From an uncultured Rhodospirillales bacterium (lineage in GTDB: Bacteria; Pseudomonadota; Alphaproteobacteria; Acetobacterales; Acetobacteraceae), in contig CAIYPH010000505.1 in NCBI GenBank assembly GCA_903928045.1, forward strand, positions 1-7,677: DNA of 7,677 nucleotides, read 5' to 3'. Positions 5,425 through 7,677 of this stretch are shown piece by piece. Below the pieces are notes generated by a model. The model searched no databases. It worked only from the letters and a program-made list of their open reading frames with translations, and was not told where the DNA came from. The translations under genes and the position numbers were made by a program. Positions within the stretch are counted from its first letter, which is position 1, and each line of letters opens with the position of its first letter.

Positions 5425-6939
5425 GTGCGCATCCCTCATGCATCAATGTTCGCCGGCCCGGCGCTCGGCGTGCTGGCGCCGCTTGCCGTGGCGGTCGGGC
5501 TGCTGGCCTGGCTGCTGTTCGGCGCGCCGGCCGTCGCGATGGCGCTGCCGGGCCGCGGCCTGGTGGTCGGTCTCGATGGAGTATCCGGCTATTTTCTGCT
5601 GCTGGTGCTGGGGGAGCAGGCCGCATGCGCGCGCCGGCCGGGCGTGATCGCCGGCACGGTGCTGGCCATGCTCGCCGGCGACGGGATGACGCTGCTGGCC
5701 GGCGTCGCGCTGGCGGGCGGCGGGCGACGGCTGCCTGGACTGCCGGCGGGGTTGCTGCTGGCCGCGCTGGCGCTGCTTGGCGGCGGCACGTTCGACGCGA
5801 TGCGGCTCGCCGCCGAGACCGTGCCGGCCGGCGCGCTGGCCGGGCTGGTGATCGCGGTGGCGGTGCGGCTCGCCTCCCCGCTCGGCACCTATCTTGCGGT
5901 GCGCCTGCTGCTGGATGTCGCGAGCCCATTGCCGGCTTCGGCCGGGACGGGCCTGGTGCTCGCGGGGGCCGCGCTGGCGCTGGGCTGCGCGGTAACGGCA
6001 TGGCGGGCGCGCCATTTGCCACGCCTGCTCGACGCGCTGCCGCGCTGCTTCTCCGGGTTCGCGCTGATGGGGGCCGGCATGGTGCTGGCCGGCACCACCA
6101 GCGATTTGCCGGCCCCGGCCGCCGCGGGGCTGGCGGTGCTGTTCCTCGCCAGCCTCATCACCGCGATGGTGCTGCCGGTTTGGCGGATCGTCGGCACGAT
6201 CGCGCTGCGGCAGGGGGAAGGCGCCGATCGCGGCGCGCTCAGCGGCGTGTTGCGCGGTCTGCCGCTTGGCGGGCTCAGCGCGCTGCTCGCCGGGCTGACG
6301 CTGGCCCTGGTGCCGCCGGGCGCGGGGTTCGCGATGCTGTGGCAGGGTTTTGCGGGGGTGCGGACGCTGCCGGCCAACCCGCTGGCCACGGCCGCGGCGG
6401 CGCTGGCGCTGGCGCTGACGGCGGGATTGCTGGCGCAGACGGCGCTGCGGCTGCTGGCCGCGGGGTTCGGCGGGGTACGGCGCGCGGTGGCGGACGAAGG
6501 CCAGATGGAGGGCGCGCTGTTCGCGCTGTTCGGGTGCACCGCGCTGTTTGCCGGCCTGTTCCCCGGCCTGGCGTTCATGCTCGGCGCCCCGGCGGCGGCG
6601 ATTGTGGCTGGGACGATCCTTCCTGCCGGCGGGCAAGGGTATCTGCCTTGGGGCGTCGGCGCGCTGCTCGCCGGGCTCGCCGCGATCATGGTGCCGCTGC
6701 TGCGGCGGCGGGGGGTCGAGGGTCATCGCGTGATCGCCGAGGCCGCGCCGGGGTTTGACGCGGCGCGGGCGGGTCCGGACCGATTGTTGCCGCGGCCGCT
6801 CCGGCGTGGGTTGCGCCGTGCCGGAGCCATCGCGCGGCGGGCCGCCGGATGGCAGACGGCGGCGCCGACGCCCTCCGCCGCCATGGCCGGCGCCTTTGCG
6901 CTGTTCGTGCTGCTGCTGCTCGGTCAGGCGCTGTCGTGA
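5425..6939 (+). CDS. HyfB-like (NuoL/M/N-related) membrane subunit, shortened and lacking the proton-channel residues
   Basis: 504 residues from GTG 5425, very rich in Ala, Leu and Gly, with about a dozen hydrophobic segments. I recognise it as a distant HyfB/antiporter relative by ordered landmarks: GLDGVSGYFLLLV (49-61; family VDxLSAFFLLL), RLLLDVASPLP (160-170), HLPRLLDALPRCFSGFALMG (198-217; family DLKRLLAxSTVENIGIILLG) and VPPGAGFAMLWQGF (296-309; family IPPLNGFxSEW). The C-terminal pattern is RPLRRGLRRAGAIARR followed by one last hydrophobic helix. E. coli HyfB has about 670 residues. Missing are the WEL/FEM glutamate (the region reads LAGVALAGG), the whole KxGxxPLHxWLPxAHPxAP segment, and the NHALFKxLLFL lysine/histidine (the region reads ITAMVLPVWRIVGTIAL). 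Proton pumping by the usual path is therefore unlikely. It may be a structural membrane arm. The family call is moderately sure and the function unknown. It overlaps the next gene by four bases. Confidence 0.72.
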   Translation: MRIPHASMFAGPALGVLAPLAVAVGLLAWLLFGAPAVAMALPGRGLVVGLDGVSGYFLLLVLGEQAACARRPGVIAGTVLAMLAGDGMTLLAGVALAGGGRRLPGLPAGLLLAALALLGGGTFDAMRLAAETVPAGALAGLVIAVAVRLASPLGTYLAVRLLLDVASPLPASAGTGLVLAGAALALGCAVTAWRARHLPRLLDALPRCFSGFALMGAGMVLAGTTSDLPAPAAAGLAVLFLASLITAMVLPVWRIVGTIALRQGEGADRGALSGVLRGLPLGGLSALLAGLTLALVPPGAGFAMLWQGFAGVRTLPANPLATAAAALALALTAGLLAQTALRLLAAGFGGVRRAVADEGQMEGALFALFGCTALFAGLFPGLAFMLGAPAAAIVAGTILPAGGQGYLPWGVGALLAGLAAIMVPLLRRRGVEGHRVIAEAAPGFDAARAGPDRLLPRPLRRGLRRAGAIARRAAGWQTAAPTPSAAMAGAFALFVLLLLGQALS

Positions 6940-7677
6940 CGTTGCTGCAAGCGTGGGGCGCCACGATCCTGCATTTACTGCTGCTCGCACCCGCCGCGCT
7001 ACTGGTCGCCGGGCTCGGCGAGGTGGCGCGAGCCCGGCTGCGCGGGATGCGCGGCCCCGGCCTGCTGATGCCGTTCCGCACCATCGCCGCCTGTGTCGGG
7101 CGCCAGCGGGTGCGCGGGCCGGAGACCTCGCTGGTGACCGTGATCGGCCCGGCGCTGGTGCTGACCACGACCTTCGCGGCCGCCGCGCTGGTGCCGGTTT
7201 TCAGCCGCGAGACGGCGCTCGCCGGGATTGGCGATGCGCTGACGGTCGCCGGGCTGCTGACGTTCGGCCGCCTCATGGCCGCACTGCTCGAGGGTGGCGA
7301 GGACGGCACTGCGGTGTTCGCCGAGCCGGCGGTGCTGCTGGCGATCTTCGTGCGGATGCTGCCTTCCGCCAGCGCCGCCGCACCGATCGGGCTGGCGGCG
7401 CTGGTGCTGGGGGCGCTCGCCCTCGCGACCGGCCCGCTGCCCGCCCGGCGCGCATCGGGGAGTGACCTGGCGATGCTGATGCTTGCCGCGGCGCTGCGGC
7501 GGCTGGTGTTCCTGTCGCTGATCGCCGATTGCCTGCGGCCGGAGGTGGCCGAGGGCGCCGCCGGATGGCTGCCGGGGCTGGGCATCTGGGCCGGCATCAT
7601 CATCGCCATCACCCTCGCCAGCGCCGCCGCCGAGGCCGCGCTGCCGCCGCGCCAGCCGCGGCGGCGGCGCGAGGCGC
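6936..7677 (+). CDS. HyfC/HycD-like (NuoH-related) membrane subunit, 3' end beyond the window
   Basis: 247 codons are visible without a stop. GTG at 6936 overlaps the stop of the HyfB-like gene (GTGA), with a weak AGG at 6926-6928. The N-terminal helix leads into ARARLRGMRGPGLLMPFRTI (31-50), matching the family pattern RARxxxRRGPGxxQxYRDIxKLxxRQ(E/D)V. A pair of helices (LVTVIGPALVLTTTFAAAALVPVF, about 66-89) follows. SGSDLAMLMLAAALRRLVFLSLIADCL (174-200) matches the family's EYSGxxLALxxxxxxLRxxxxxxLxxxLF stretch. LASAAAEAALPPRQPRRRR (227-245) matches the end of the family, so only a short tail is probably cut off, giving a protein of about 255-265 residues against about 315-320 in E. coli HyfC. 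The loop carrying the conserved acidic residues before EYSG is almost gone (ATGPLPARRASG). The family call is fairly sure; quinone or electron-transfer function is doubtful. Confidence 0.7.
   Translation, partial: MTLLQAWGATILHLLLLAPAALLVAGLGEVARARLRGMRGPGLLMPFRTIAACVGRQRVRGPETSLVTVIGPALVLTTTFAAAALVPVFSRETALAGIGDALTVAGLLTFGRLMAALLEGGEDGTAVFAEPAVLLAIFVRMLPSASAAAPIGLAALVLGALALATGPLPARRASGSDLAMLMLAAALRRLVFLSLIADCLRPEVAEGAAGWLPGLGIWAGIIIAITLASAAAEAALPPRQPRRRREA

Noticed and set aside
5348..6022. N-terminal extension of the phosphodiesterase by 225 residues
   Set aside because: The extension is low-complexity Arg/Pro/Ala antisense to the HyfB-like gene; the enzyme core begins exactly at the ATG at 5347.
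5443..6990. Minus-strand open frame of 515 codons opposite the HyfB-like gene
   Set aside because: The translation is almost entirely Arg, Gln, Ala, Gly and Pro with no hydrophobic core, as expected from the complement of Ala/Leu/Gly codons. The plus-strand frame has membrane helices and family landmarks.
6686..7612. Minus-strand open frame of 308 codons opposite the HyfC-like gene
   Set aside because: Ser/Ala/Pro/Arg-rich without domain signatures, and it crosses the HyfB-HyfC junction on the wrong strand.

Overview
This is a GC-rich window, roughly 70% G+C by eye and strongly coding throughout. It most likely comes from an alphaproteobacterium, with Acetobacteraceae or relatives as the best guess. 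That guess rests on base composition, the hpnA-hpnB-hpnC order and the style of the proteins; no rRNA or other taxonomic marker is present. I see no tRNA, rRNA, insertion sequence, phage gene or CRISPR array.

Left part, minus strand (5347 down to 1): five genes run in one direction. In transcription order they are a metal-dependent phosphodiesterase/pyrophosphatase of the NPP/alkaline phosphatase superfamily (5347-3944), an OpgC-type integral-membrane acyltransferase (3873-2761), and the start of a hopanoid locus: hpnA (2697-1705), hpnB (1708-569) and hpnC (572 to beyond the left edge). The three hpn genes are joined by 4-base ATGA stop/start overlaps and must be one transcriptional unit. hpnD, hpnE and the squalene-hopene cyclase gene would be expected beyond the left edge. 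HpnC is a squalene-pathway enzyme. HpnA and HpnB are hopanoid-linked sugar epimerase and glycosyltransferase families whose exact reactions are not settled. The OpgC-like gene fits an envelope theme.

Right part, plus strand (5425 to the right edge): after a 77-base divergent intergenic region, two membrane-protein genes overlap by 4 bases (GTGA). The first resembles HyfB (NuoL/M/N-like antiporter subunit of hydrogenase-4/formate hydrogenlyase). The second resembles HyfC/HycD (NuoH-like subunit). Both are short and degenerate. The HyfB-like protein keeps the family fold landmarks but has lost the Glu, Lys and His residues and the loop expected for proton translocation. The HyfC-like protein has lost the acidic loop equivalent to the quinone-side motif. 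The cluster continues off the right edge. I consider this stripped-down Hyf-like complex the most unusual feature of the window.

Regulatory signals: the divergent intergenic region carries an 8-bp inverted repeat, a clear GGAGG for the plus-strand gene, and an AT-rich -10-like element so close to the phosphodiesterase ATG that a leaderless mRNA is plausible. The opgC-hpnA gap carries a second 8-bp inverted repeat flanking a TATAAA element, a possible internal promoter for the hpn operon. I found no convincing Rho-independent terminator.
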